Source of the DNA: an uncultured Parabacteroides sp.
GTDB lineage: Bacteria; Bacteroidota; Bacteroidia; Bacteroidales; Tannerellaceae
Length of the DNA stretch: 64,000 bases
Reading direction: 5' to 3'
Assembly: GCF_902493135.1 (NCBI RefSeq)
Contig: NZ_CABUOD010000004.1
Span: 1 to 64,000, forward strand
Shown: positions 51,005-59,126 of the stretch, piece after piece
Position numbering within the stretch: position 1 is the first letter of the stretch
Layout of the letters: each line of letters starts with the position of its first letter
Program-made: the position numbers and the translations under genes
The notes under the pieces: generated by a model
The model's input: only the letters and a program-made list of their open reading frames with translations
What the model was told of the DNA's origin: nothing
Databases searched by the model: none

Positions 51005-52110
51005 CCTGCTTCCTCCATCGGTTGGACTTCGCCCTGTTCGACCCTGAACAGAGCGTAGCCGTGATCGATCGATTGCAGGATGGCGTCCAGGTATTTCCGA
51101 TTCGTATCGGTGATGAAGATCTGCCCGAACTGGTCGCCGCTCACCAGCTTGACGATCTGCTCCACCCGGTCGGCATCCAGCTTGTCGAAAATATCGTCCA
51201 ACAGAAGGATCGGACGCGCCTGCCCCCTGCGGGAAAGGAAAACGTACTGGGCCAGCTTGAGGGCAATCAGATACGTCTTGTTCTGTCCCTGCGAACCGAC
51301 ACGGCGGATCAGGTAGTCGTTCAGCGTCATCTCCAGTTCATCCTTGTGAATGCCGGTCGAGGTATAACCGAGTATGCGGTCGCGCTCCCGGTTGGCAGCC
51401 AGCATATCCGCCAGGCTCCCCTTCTCCAGCTGGGAGATATAGCGCAGGCCGACCTGCTCGGTCGAACGGCAGATCGTCTGGTAATACTCGTTGAAGATCG
51501 GAGTGAAATCGTTTACCAGCATCTGCCGCTTCTCGTACACCATCCGGCCGTACATGTCCAATTGCATTTCCAGCACTTCATAGAGGGAGGCGTCGGTACA
51601 CTGGTCCTTCAGCAACGAATTCCGCTGGAGCAAGGCCTTATTATATTGTATCAGCGCATGCAGGTAGGGCTTGTCCTGCTGCGAAATAATCACATCGAGA
51701 AAACGGCGGCGTTCTTCGCTCCCGCCCTGTATCAGTTCAGAATCGGCAGGCGAAACCATCACCAACGGCAACAGGCCGATATGCTCCGACAGTTTGTCAT
51801 ACTCTTTCTTATTCCGCTTGAACTGTTTCCGCTGCCGGCGGCGGATGGCACAAAAGATCTCCTCTTCACGTCCCTCATAGTCATAGTTACCTTGCAACAC
51901 GCACATATCCTGGCCGTTGTTGATCAGCTGGGAATCGGGCGTGTTGATATGGCTCTTGCAAAAAGAGAGATAATGCACGGCATCCAGCAGATTGGTCTTC
52001 CCCATTCCGTTATTCCCGAAAAAACAATTTATCTCGGGAGAGAAAGAAACTTCTGCCTGGAGAATGTTTTTATAATTGAGTATAGAAAGCTTTTTAAGTA
52101 TCATCCGCAC
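51001..52110 (-). CDS. recF: DNA replication and repair protein RecF
   Basis: RecF binds gapped DNA and, with RecO and RecR, loads RecA on single strands. The 369-residue SMC-like ATPase has Walker A at residues 32-39 (GNNGMGKT), signature motif SPADSELIQGGSEERRRFLD, and Walker B in ILLLDDIFDKLDADR. It overlaps the DUF721 gene by 4 bp, so these two are translationally coupled. Divergent from the TPR gene. Confidence 0.98.
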   Translation of the reverse strand: MRMILKKLSILNYKNILQAEVSFSPEINCFFGNNGMGKTNLLDAVHYLSFCKSHINTPDSQLINNGQDMCVLQGNYDYEGREEEIFCAIRRRQRKQFKRNKKEYDKLSEHIGLLPLVMVSPADSELIQGGSEERRRFLDVIISQQDKPYLHALIQYNKALLQRNSLLKDQCTDASLYEVLEMQLDMYGRMVYEKRQMLVNDFTPIFNEYYQTICRSTEQVGLRYISQLEKGSLADMLAANRERDRILGYTSTGIHKDELEMTLNDYLIRRVGSQGQNKTYLIALKLAQYVFLSRRGQARPILLLDDIFDKLDADRVEQIVKLVSGDQFGQIFITDTNRKYLDAILQSIDHGYALFRVEQGEVQPMEEAG

Positions 52111-52173
52111 TATATTAGTCGCACAAAATTAAAAAATATACTTCTAAGTATAGATTTTCTCAGTAAAAAAAAC

Positions 52174-52181
52174 TACTTTTG
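52174..52181 (+). promoter_or_regulatory. TPR gene promoter -7 element
   Basis: TACTTTTG, 59 bp upstream of the TPR protein start. No exact -33 TTTG is found. Confidence 0.5.
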
Positions 52182-52240
52182 CGACTTGAATTGCCACAGG
52201 CATAAAACAGTGATAAAATAATAACAACTATAAAAACATT

Positions 52241-52927
52241 ATGGCTACTAAGGAAAAAGACACCAACAAGGAGTTAGAGGTCGAAGAAATTGTTTCGAAA
52301 TCGGAACAGTTCATTGAAAACAATTCAAAGAAAATCATTTACGGTATTATAGCACTCGCTCTCGTTGTTGGGGCTGTTTTGGGCATCAAGCACGGATATC
52401 TGATTCCGCAGGAGAAGAAAGCCGCAGCAGCTATGTTCAAAGGCGAACAATATTTTGCCAAAGACTCTTTCAACCTGGCATTGAACGGAAACGGTGCGGA
52501 CTATGAAGGATTCGAAGCGATCATCGACCAATACGGAAGCACATCGGCCGGTAACCTGGCAAAAGCTTACGCCGGTATCTGCTATTTCAAGATGGGCGAA
52601 AACGAAAAGGCATTGGACCTGTTGAAATCTTTCAGCGGCAGCGACGATATGATCTCTCCGGCTATCACAGGCCTGATCGGTGACTGCTATGTAAACATGG
52701 GCAATGTAAAAGAAGGCATCAGCTATTTCGAAAAAGCAGCCAAGCAGGCAAGCAACGAAGTGATCAGCCCGACTTACCTGAAGAAAGCCGGTATCGCTTA
52801 CGAAAGCCTGAAACAGTATGGCGACGCAGTTAAAGCATACACCACTATCAAAGAAAAATATTTCAATTCGATGGAAGCTTCCGATATCGACAAATATATC
52901 ACGCGTGCTTCCGCTTTGAACAAATAA
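52241..52927 (+). CDS. Membrane-anchored TPR protein
   Basis: The 228-residue protein has one membrane helix at about residues 32-50 (KIIYGIIALALVVGAVLGI) and four or five tetratricopeptide repeats (AYAGICYFKMGENEKALDLL, YFEKAAKQASNEVISPTYL). The topology resembles the YfgM family, which associates with envelope protein folding, but identity is not certain. A terminator lies 28 bp downstream. Confidence 0.85.
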   Translation: MATKEKDTNKELEVEEIVSKSEQFIENNSKKIIYGIIALALVVGAVLGIKHGYLIPQEKKAAAAMFKGEQYFAKDSFNLALNGNGADYEGFEAIIDQYGSTSAGNLAKAYAGICYFKMGENEKALDLLKSFSGSDDMISPAITGLIGDCYVNMGNVKEGISYFEKAAKQASNEVISPTYLKKAGIAYESLKQYGDAVKAYTTIKEKYFNSMEASDIDKYITRASALNK

Positions 52928-52954
52928 TACGTATATAAATAGTATAATTCATAT

Positions 52955-52991
52955 AAGAGGATGTCTCGTCAAACAAGGCATCCTCTTCTTT
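52955..52991 (+). terminator. Terminator after TPR gene
   Basis: AAGAGGATG (52955-52963) pairs with CATCCTCTT (52979-52987) and is followed by CTTTT. It lies just before the ribH gene, so ribH may depend on read-through or a hidden promoter. Confidence 0.75.
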
Positions 52992-53004
52992 TAAGAACAA
53001 GAAT

Positions 53005-53487
53005 ATGGCAACAGCTTATCAAAATTTATCGGAATACGACTTCAACAGCGTTCCTGACGGATCGGAGGTGACTGTCGGGATCGTCGTAGCGGAATGGAAC
53101 AAGCACATCACCGAAAAACTACTGGAAGGGGCCTGCAACACGTTGGAAAAGCATGGCGTCAAAGCCGAAAACATATATGTAAAACGAGTACCGGGAAGTT
53201 TCGAACTGACTTTCGGTGCAAAAAGGATGGCTGAAACAAAAGAAGTGGACGCCGTCATCGTTTTGGGTTGCGTCGTGAGAGGGGACACTCCTCATTTCGA
53301 TTATGTATGTTCCGGCGTTACGCAGGGGATTACGGAATTGAACCTGATGTACGATATTCCGTTCATTTTCGGTCTGTTAACGACAGACACCATGCAGCAG
53401 TCCGAAGACCGTGCAGGCGGCAAGTACGGAAACAAAGGCGATGAAGCGGCAGTAACCGCTCTTAAAATGGTAAATTTTTCTGCCTAA
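53005..53487 (+). CDS. ribH: 6,7-dimethyl-8-ribityllumazine synthase
   Basis: RibH makes lumazine in riboflavin synthesis. The 160-residue protein has the family segments VVAEWNKHITEKLLEGA, VPGSFELTFGAKRM, VLGCVVRGDTPHFDYV and FGLLTTDTMQQSEDRAG. The catalytic His is in TPHFDYV. It sits alone, without other rib genes, between a TPR gene and tRNA genes. Confidence 0.97.
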   Translation: MATAYQNLSEYDFNSVPDGSEVTVGIVVAEWNKHITEKLLEGACNTLEKHGVKAENIYVKRVPGSFELTFGAKRMAETKEVDAVIVLGCVVRGDTPHFDYVCSGVTQGITELNLMYDIPFIFGLLTTDTMQQSEDRAGGKYGNKGDEAAVTALKMVNFSA

Positions 53488-53490
53488 ACG

Positions 53491-53521
53491 CTTGCAGGTT
53501 TCAAAAATAGTCGTACCTTTG
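53491..53521 (+). promoter_or_regulatory. tRNA-Tyr/tRNA-Gly promoter
   Basis: CTTG (53491-53494), a 19-bp spacer and TACCTTTG (53514-53521). It should drive both tRNAs. Confidence 0.65.
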
Positions 53522-53542
53522 CACTGCAATTGAAAATAACGG

Positions 53543-53625
53543 GGGCAGTTACCAGAGTGGCCAAATGGGGCTGACTGTAACTCAGCTGGCTTTCGCCTTC
53601 GGTGGTTCGAATCCATCACTGCCCA
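53543..53625 (+). tRNA. tRNA-Tyr (anticodon GTA)
   Basis: The acceptor stem GGGCAGT pairs with ACTGCCC (53618-53624), the anticodon GTA is at 53577-53579, and a long variable arm and TTCGAAT T-loop complete a class II tyrosine tRNA. It lies 13 bp before tRNA-Gly. Confidence 0.95.
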
Positions 53626-53638
53626 CTTTCTTTAATTT

Positions 53639-53711
53639 GCGGAAGTAGCTCAGTTGATAGAGCATTAGCCTTCCAAGCTGAGGGTCGCGGGTTTGAGCCC
53701 CGTCTTCCGCT
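53639..53711 (+). tRNA. tRNA-Gly (anticodon TCC)
   Basis: The acceptor stem GCGGAAG pairs with CTTCCGC (53704-53710), the discriminator is T, and the anticodon is TCC at 53672-53674. D-loop and T-loop patterns are normal. Confidence 0.95.
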
Positions 53712-53717
53712 CTCAAG

Positions 53718-53750
53718 AAGAGGAAAACCGAAAGGTTTTCCTCTTTTTTT
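53718..53750 (+). terminator. Terminator after tRNA-Gly
   Basis: AAGAGGAAAACC (53718-53729) pairs exactly with GGTTTTCCTCTT (53734-53745) across a GAAA tetraloop and is followed by T residues. Confidence 0.9.
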
Positions 53751-53825
53751 ATATCCTTCCCTCTTTTCATGTACAAAATAATATTACCTTAGCTACGTGT
53801 TTACTAACTATAAAAACAAGGATAT

Positions 53826-54149
53826 ATGAAAAAGATGAAATGGATGTGTCTACTACTGGCTACATTCCTGCTGACAAGCTGCGGAACACTTATGCAGCCC
53901 TACCAAATGGACAGCAAGATGAAAGACATCGAATTAGGCATGACCAAAAAGAAAGTGATCTCCATATTGGGAAAAGATTTCGAATCGGCGGGCGCCCGCA
54001 TGACCTCCGAAGGGTCGGTCGAGACCATCAGTTACAAGACTGCTTCCATGACTGAGAACACGGAAGGATATTACTTATTAAGTTTCAAAGACGGAAAACT
54101 GATCGAGTGGTTTAAGGAAAAATATCCGGTACACAATCACCAGCACTAA
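53826..54149 (+). CDS. Small lipoprotein, SmpA/OmlA-like
   Basis: The 107-residue protein has a lipoprotein signal with Cys19 (FLLTSC) and a compact domain with ELGMTKKKVISILGKDF, resembling the first strands of SmpA/BamE-type outer membrane lipoproteins (LGMTKxxVxxLLG). It may assist outer-membrane assembly or be a general lipoprotein; identity is tentative. The strong hairpin 26 bp downstream ends the transcript. Confidence 0.75.
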   Translation: MKKMKWMCLLLATFLLTSCGTLMQPYQMDSKMKDIELGMTKKKVISILGKDFESAGARMTSEGSVETISYKTASMTENTEGYYLLSFKDGKLIEWFKEKYPVHNHQH

Positions 54150-54349
54150 TTGGAGCCAACCACAAAGCACAAATAAGGCAGATGCCTCTGGGCATCTGCC
54201 TTATCTCTTTTACGGTTATACACCTTTTTCGATACATGCACCCGGTTGAAACTGACCGGATGACCGTGGTTCTCAATCTCCGCTTCCCTACTTCCTCTTC
54301 GGTTCGCCTTGATGTAATCCATTAACGAATCTTTCTTTTTTGCTTTCAT
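54146..54349 (-). CDS. Small conserved basic protein
   Basis: The 67-residue frame starts MKAKKKDSLMDYIKANRRGS, is rich in Lys and Arg, and its N-terminal 50 residues look like a small Bacteroidales protein family of unknown function (HPVSFNRVHVSKKVYNRKR). The last 20 residues (from about KADAQRHLPYL) are encoded by the hairpin at 54175-54202, so the frame extends through a terminator and the natural C-terminus may differ. A -7 element lies 22 bp upstream. It converges on the lipoprotein gene and overlaps its last 4 bp. Confidence 0.6.
   Translation of the reverse strand: MKAKKKDSLMDYIKANRRGSREAEIENHGHPVSFNRVHVSKKVYNRKRDKADAQRHLPYLCFVVGSN
54175..54202. terminator. Bidirectional terminator hairpin
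   Basis: AAGGCAGATGCC (54175-54186) pairs perfectly with GGCATCTGCCTT (54191-54202), with TCTG loop. It ends the lipoprotein transcript and lies inside the 67-residue frame on the other strand. Confidence 0.85.
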
Positions 54350-54370
54350 ACTGATAAACGTTTAACGAGA

Positions 54371-54378
54371 CAAAGATA
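54371..54378 (-). promoter_or_regulatory. Promoter -7 element of small basic protein gene
   Basis: TATCTTTG on the minus strand, 22 bp upstream of the ATG at 54349. Confidence 0.5.
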
Positions 54379-54444
54379 CGAATAAAATCAGATCATGTAC
54401 CAACAGTAGGAAATGTTTAGAAACACGCCCATCTTCCGGCTTTC

Positions 54445-54504
54445 TACACCCGGATGTTGCCGCTTCGTACATCCGGATGTTCGGGACGGCTACACCCGGA
54501 TGTA
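54445..54504. repeat. Repeat array, core TACACCCGGATGT, 23-bp period
   Basis: TACACCCGGATGT (54445), TACATCCGGATGT (54468) and TACACCCGGATGTA (54491) repeat every 23 bp. The middle copy contains a perfect palindrome ACATCCGGATGT. No gene is evident. Confidence 0.7.
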
Positions 54505-54581
54505 CAGGGTATCCCCACACCAACTACCTGTAATTAAGATCCTTGACAAGGATAAAAGGACTATTTCTATCCCCTCAGCAT

Positions 54582-54643
54582 CGATAGGGTGTGATAGAGG
54601 TGTGATACAGGAGTGATACAGGAATCCGGCATGTATCACTCCA
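54582..54643. repeat. Repeat array, core TGATACAGG, 11-bp period
   Basis: TGATAGAGGTG (54592), TGATACAGGAG (54603) and TGATACAGGAA (54614) repeat every 11 bp, preceded by a degenerate CGATAGGGTG at 54582. The inverted form TGTATCACTCC follows at 54633. The rest of the gap from 54380 to 54826 holds no recognisable gene. Confidence 0.6.
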
Positions 54644-54826
54644 TGCACAACATGTTTATCAATGCTTACAAGACAATGTGTGATAGAGTGACAGAGGATC
54701 CCGCAAAACCGCATGTAGATCCGGCCTCACCTTTTGCCGCGATAAATCATCTTTTATCATTCATATCTCGTAAACTTTAGATACATTTGAACCCACAAAT
54801 GATCTAAGGCATCATAAGACGGATAA

Positions 54827-55984
54827 ATGAATAAAGCTGTAATAGCCATCGACTCTTTTAAAGGCTGCCTGACCTCAGAAGAGGCAGGGATTGCGGTAAT
54901 GAAAGGCATCAAAGCCATCTTTCCCAATTGCGAAACCCTGCTGTTTCCGATCGCCGACGGAGGCGAAGGTATGTTGGACATACTTATCTCCGCGACAAAG
55001 GGGAAATACCGGACCCTGCCGGCACACGGCCCCCTGATGGAACCCATGCAGGGCCGGTACGGCATTTCGGGCGACGGGCAAACGGCTCTGGTCGAGATGG
55101 CGGCCGTCAGCGGCTTGCCTTTGGTCCCCGAAGAAAAAAGGAATCCGATGCTGGCGACAACTTATGGGACGGGGGAACTGATTCTCGATGCCCTCGAACA
55201 GGGTTGCCGCCGTTTTATAGTAGGTATCGGAGGCAGCGCCACCAATGATGCCGGGTTAGGGATGCTGCAAGCCTTAGGGTTCCGCTTCCTAAACAAACGG
55301 GGGGATCTGTTGGGGACAGGCGGCAGGATTTTGTCGCAGGTTGCCTCCATCGACACCTCTGCCGTGCATCCGGCTTTAAAGGAAGCCCGTTTCACGATCG
55401 CCTGCGATGTACATAATCCTTTCTGCGGACCCGAGGGAGCGGCTTATGTCTTCGCCCCGCAAAAGGGAGCCGATGCGGAGATGGTCAAAGAGCTGGATAC
55501 CGCCATGCAGGCGCTTTCACGGGTTATCCGGTCGGCTACGGGCAAAGACATTTCGGATGTCCCCGGAGCCGGGGCAGCCGGAGGAATGGGTGGCGGCTTC
55601 CTCGCGTTCCTGAACGCCGAGTTAAAACCGGGCATCCGCCTGCTGCTCGACATGCTGGACTTCGGTAAGAAAATAAAGGGGGCCGACCTGATCTTCACCG
55701 GTGAGGGACGAGCCGACCGGCAGACAGCGATGGGAAAAGTGCCTTTCGGCATCCTGGAAGAGTCCCGGAAACAGAACGTCCCCGTCATCGTACTGGCTGG
55801 AAGCATAGAAGATACGGATCGGATGAACCGGGCCGGCTTCCAGGGGGTATTCTCGATCACACCCGGCCCGGTCTCCCTGAAGGACGCGATGGAGCCGGAG
55901 TTTGCCGCAGAAAATATCCGCAGGCTGGTGACTCAGATTTGTTCGGTAATCCGTCCGTTTAGAAATTCTTCTTCTCGTCGATAA
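54827..55984 (+). CDS. Glycerate kinase
   Basis: The 385-residue protein matches the GK1/GarK-like glycerate kinases (IAIDSFKGCLTSEEAG, VGIGGSATNDAGLGMLQALG, GAGAAGGMGGGFLAFL, LIFTGEGRADRQTAMGKVP). It phosphorylates glycerate with ATP. There is no signal peptide. Its 3' end overlaps the convergent GT2 gene by 26 bp. No partner pathway gene lies near it. Confidence 0.93.
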   Translation: MNKAVIAIDSFKGCLTSEEAGIAVMKGIKAIFPNCETLLFPIADGGEGMLDILISATKGKYRTLPAHGPLMEPMQGRYGISGDGQTALVEMAAVSGLPLVPEEKRNPMLATTYGTGELILDALEQGCRRFIVGIGGSATNDAGLGMLQALGFRFLNKRGDLLGTGGRILSQVASIDTSAVHPALKEARFTIACDVHNPFCGPEGAAYVFAPQKGADAEMVKELDTAMQALSRVIRSATGKDISDVPGAGAAGGMGGGFLAFLNAELKPGIRLLLDMLDFGKKIKGADLIFTGEGRADRQTAMGKVPFGILEESRKQNVPVIVLAGSIEDTDRMNRAGFQGVFSITPGPVSLKDAMEPEFAAENIRRLVTQICSVIRPFRNSSSRR

Positions 55985-56897
55985 TATATTCCGGACGTGC
56001 TTTGATCTCGTCAAACAAGATGCCGACATATTGTCCTAACACACCGACCGTCAGCAATTGGACGCCGCCAAAGAAAATGACCGAAGTCATGATGGAAGTC
56101 CAGCCTGTTTCGGCATTACTGAAGCCGTATATCTTGCCTAAGGTAAACCAGACGGCCAGCACGATGCCGACCAATACGGCGATAAAGCCCAAGCTTGTCG
56201 CCAAGCGCAACGGTTTCTTGGAGAAATAAAGCATGGCGGTGGTGGCAAACTTCCACATTTTGCTGAACGGGTATTTCGTTTCCCCGGCGATGCGTGCCTC
56301 CCGTTCATAATAGAAAGGAACTTGTTTGAAGCCGACCCAGCTGATCAGTCCGCGAATATATTTTCCCCGCTCCTGAAAACGGTCGAACTGGTCCATCACC
56401 TTGCGGTCTATCATACGGAAATCGCCTGTATCTAACGGGAAATTCACATCACTCATATAGTTCAGCATACGGTAAAAGGCTTTCGCCGTCACTTTCTTGA
56501 AAAGCCCTTCCCCTTCGCGGGACTTGCGGACGCAATAAACCACGTTCGCCTGCTCCTTTTCCTGCAATTCGAGAATGGATGGGATGAGTTCGGGAGGGTC
56601 TTGCATATCTGCATCCAGGATGACAGCCAGGTCGGCATCGCAATTGTTGATACCTGCCGTAACAGCCGGCTGATGCCCGAAGTTACGGGAGAAATGGATC
56701 ACCTTCACCTGCCGGTCGGAAGCCGCGATCTCGTCCAGCATCAGACGTGTCCGATCCCGGCTGCCGTCGTTGATATAGATAATTTCCGTTAAAACAGGGA
56801 GCTTCTGCAACGCCTCCCGTGTACGCCGGTACGATTCGGCAATGACCAACTCCTCGTTATAACAAGGGACTATGACCGCAAGTTTCTTCATCTGCAT
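55959..56897 (-). CDS. GT2 family glycosyltransferase (GtrB/dolichol-phosphate mannosyltransferase-like)
   Basis: The 312-residue protein has an N-terminal GT2 domain (VIVPCYNEELVIAESYRRTR, DADMQDPPELIP) and two C-terminal membrane helices (SLGFIAVLVGIVLAVWFTLG, VIFFGGVQLLTVGVLGQYVG). It probably transfers glucose or similar to undecaprenyl phosphate. The GtrA-like gene overlaps by 1 bp on the same strand, so the two form a GtrA/GtrB-type pair, although a partner transferase is not present. Confidence 0.92.
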   Translation of the reverse strand: MQMKKLAVIVPCYNEELVIAESYRRTREALQKLPVLTEIIYINDGSRDRTRLMLDEIAASDRQVKVIHFSRNFGHQPAVTAGINNCDADLAVILDADMQDPPELIPSILELQEKEQANVVYCVRKSREGEGLFKKVTAKAFYRMLNYMSDVNFPLDTGDFRMIDRKVMDQFDRFQERGKYIRGLISWVGFKQVPFYYEREARIAGETKYPFSKMWKFATTAMLYFSKKPLRLATSLGFIAVLVGIVLAVWFTLGKIYGFSNAETGWTSIMTSVIFFGGVQLLTVGVLGQYVGILFDEIKARPEYIIDEKKNF

Positions 56898-57280
56898 TAA
56901 GCCTTAAACGTATAAAACTTATTCATGATAAAATTAATCACCGTGTAAAAAGCCATTGCTATCAATTGGTTATAATAGGGGTCGATCGACAGGCATGGAT
57001 TCAGGACATACACTAAAAGCCCCAATTGCAACAGATAACACACTCCGAACACGACCCCGAAACGGACGGCACTGCCGATCCATCCGGCAGAGCTTCGGAA
57101 TGTCCATTGCTTATTCCATATAAAACTATTCAATACGCCTGCCACATAACCGACCACATTCGAAACGACATCCGAACATCCGAACAACTTCATCATGATC
57201 CAGATGACGGCGGCGGTTATCACCGTGTTACTCACTCCTACTATACCATATTTAATGGCTTGCTTGACTGTTTCCTCCAT
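56897..57280 (-). CDS. GtrA family membrane protein
   Basis: The 127-residue protein has four membrane helices (YGIVGVSNTVITAAVIWIMM, VVGYVAGVLNSFIWNK) and the GtrA signature NKQWTF. It is thought to flip undecaprenyl-phosphate-linked sugars. It overlaps the GT2 gene by 1 bp and the upstream unknown gene by 29 bp, so the three are cotranscribed. Confidence 0.9.
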   Translation of the reverse strand: MEETVKQAIKYGIVGVSNTVITAAVIWIMMKLFGCSDVVSNVVGYVAGVLNSFIWNKQWTFRSSAGWIGSAVRFGVVFGVCYLLQLGLLVYVLNPCLSIDPYYNQLIAMAFYTVINFIMNKFYTFKA

Positions 57281-58010
57281 TCTTATTTATAATCTCTTCC
57301 ACTTCCTCGGCCGACAGCTCCTTCACGTTCGTAATCGTGAAAATCTGCGAAAGGAAGTTCCCATACTGGTTACATTCGTTGATCACCTTGTCCAGCGTCT
57401 GCTTGATATCTGCCCGGACCGGGATCAGGAAAACCAGCTCCATATGTTTCTCACCTATTGTCAACCGCTCGATTTCGCAATCCGCCTTTTCCAGCGAATA
57501 GGGAAATTCACGTTCGATCACTTTCTTCTGATACTCCAGGAACGGTTTCAGTTCATTCGCCAGAATCAGCACATAAAAACGCAACTTCTCCCCTTTTCCT
57601 CCCAAACCGGTAGAGATATAGATCTGCTTCTCGTCCGACAGTTCGGATTCCAGAGCGATACGGCTTTCCATCAAAGCCATATAAGCCCAGTCCGCCACAT
57701 CCGGGTCCGGAGCCTGGGCATATCCTTCCAATATCCTGTATGCTTTTACCTGCCGTGAGGTTGCAAGCATAGACAATACATACTTCTTATGTTCCGTAGT
57801 CGATTCGGGATCGTCCAGACTTTCCTCGAAAACCGAAAAATCCATTTTAGAAATATCCGGCTTATCCTGATCTTTCCTGATCTTTTCCGAATATTTAAAA
57901 TACTCCATCTGCCGTTCTACGGGTACACGCTGTTCTAATATATGGAAATGTCCGTCAATCTTACTAAATGAATCCCGGAACTTCTTGAAAATATCATTAT
58001 CCTCTTTCAT
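57252..58010 (-). CDS. Unknown 252-residue protein
   Basis: I do not recognise this protein. It has no signal or membrane segment and is helical, with a charged middle (EYQKKVIEREFPYSLEKADC). Its C-terminus overlaps the GtrA start by 29 bp. A -7 element (58060) lies 50 bp upstream. The overlap suggests a role linked to the GtrA/GT2 pair, but none can be named. Confidence 0.75.
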   Translation of the reverse strand: MKEDNDIFKKFRDSFSKIDGHFHILEQRVPVERQMEYFKYSEKIRKDQDKPDISKMDFSVFEESLDDPESTTEHKKYVLSMLATSRQVKAYRILEGYAQAPDPDVADWAYMALMESRIALESELSDEKQIYISTGLGGKGEKLRFYVLILANELKPFLEYQKKVIEREFPYSLEKADCEIERLTIGEKHMELVFLIPVRADIKQTLDKVINECNQYGNFLSQIFTITNVKELSAEEVEEIINKNGGNSQASH

Positions 58011-58059
58011 AAAGCCTGCTTTTTAGTTTTGTACATATCCAATAAACAAGAAACTAAGA

Positions 58060-58067
58060 CAAATGTA
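58060..58067 (-). promoter_or_regulatory. Promoter -7 element of the unknown/GtrA/GT2 operon
   Basis: TACATTTG on the minus strand, 50 bp upstream of the ATG at 58010. Confidence 0.5.
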
Positions 58068-58117
58068 AGGCTTTTTCGCGATAAATAACTTATCACAAGG
58101 ATAAAAACAGGATATTA

Positions 58118-59119
58118 TTATGCCCCGGCATAAATAAGGAAGCCCAAGCCGATCACAAACAGGACGAACATTCCGGCATTCAGATAATCCGAAGAACGCG
58201 GAGCTCCCCTGAATTCATGCCATACCAGAATTCCCCAAAGTGCGGATACAAGCGTCGCCCCCTGCCCCAGACCGTAGGAAATGGCGGCCCCGGCTTTTTC
58301 CGAAGCGATCATACTGAAAGACTGGCCGATACACCAGATAACGCCTCCCAATATACCCACCAGGTGCGTCCTGGCATTCCCCTTGAAATAACCGGAGATG
58401 GAAACCGGCTCACCTTCCACCGGACGCTTCATGGCAATCGTATTGAACAGGAAATTACTAATGAACACGCCTAAAGAGAAGATAAACACAGCGGTATAAG
58501 GTGTCAGCTTGCCCGGCGCGGGCTCTGCAAAATTGTCCAGATCCATCGAAGCCGCAACAAAACGGTAGAAGAAAGCCATGATCACACCGGCTGCGATAGA
58601 AATAAAGATACCCTTTCCCGACACTTTTTTCGAACCGACCAACGCTTTCTTATAAGCCAGCCCGTTCAGCAGGATGGCAACCGTGATCAGGGCTACACCG
58701 ATAAAGATGTACAAAGGTTCCCCTTTTGCCGCCCCGAAATAGTTGACCAATACGCCTAATACCAACGCCAGCCCGATCCCGACCGGAAAAGCCACCGACA
58801 TGCCGCAAATCGCAATAGCCGCCGACAACAGGATATTGGCTGCATTAAAGATAATGCCACCCAGAAAAGCGCTCCCTAACGACCCCATATCGGCTTGTGC
58901 CAGGTTAGGCAGGAAACTCTGCCCCTCGGAGCCGAAACTACCCAACGTAAAAGCGGAAAGAATGGAAAAGAGCAACACTCCGATCACATAATCCCAATAA
59001 AAAAATTCATACCGCCAGGTCTTCGAGGCCAGCTTCTGTGTATTTCCCCACGATCCCCAACAGAGCATTGTGACAACGCAAAACAGGATCGCCAACGAAT
59101 AATCTTGTACTATAAACAT
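58118..59119 (-). CDS. GRP-type sugar permease, RusT-like
   Basis: The 333-residue protein has about ten membrane helices of the glucose/ribose porter (GRP) subfamily of drug/metabolite transporters (MLCWGSWGNTQKLASKTWRY, LVSALWGILVWHEFRG). In the Bacteroides rus locus a protein of this class (RusT) takes up ribose. It follows the nucleoside hydrolase gene by 7 bp and should import ribose or a nucleoside. RhaT-like substrates are also possible; I infer the substrate from context only. Confidence 0.85.
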   Translation of the reverse strand: MFIVQDYSLAILFCVVTMLCWGSWGNTQKLASKTWRYEFFYWDYVIGVLLFSILSAFTLGSFGSEGQSFLPNLAQADMGSLGSAFLGGIIFNAANILLSAAIAICGMSVAFPVGIGLALVLGVLVNYFGAAKGEPLYIFIGVALITVAILLNGLAYKKALVGSKKVSGKGIFISIAAGVIMAFFYRFVAASMDLDNFAEPAPGKLTPYTAVFIFSLGVFISNFLFNTIAMKRPVEGEPVSISGYFKGNARTHLVGILGGVIWCIGQSFSMIASEKAGAAISYGLGQGATLVSALWGILVWHEFRGAPRSSDYLNAGMFVLFVIGLGFLIYAGA

Positions 59120-59126
59120 AACTTTC

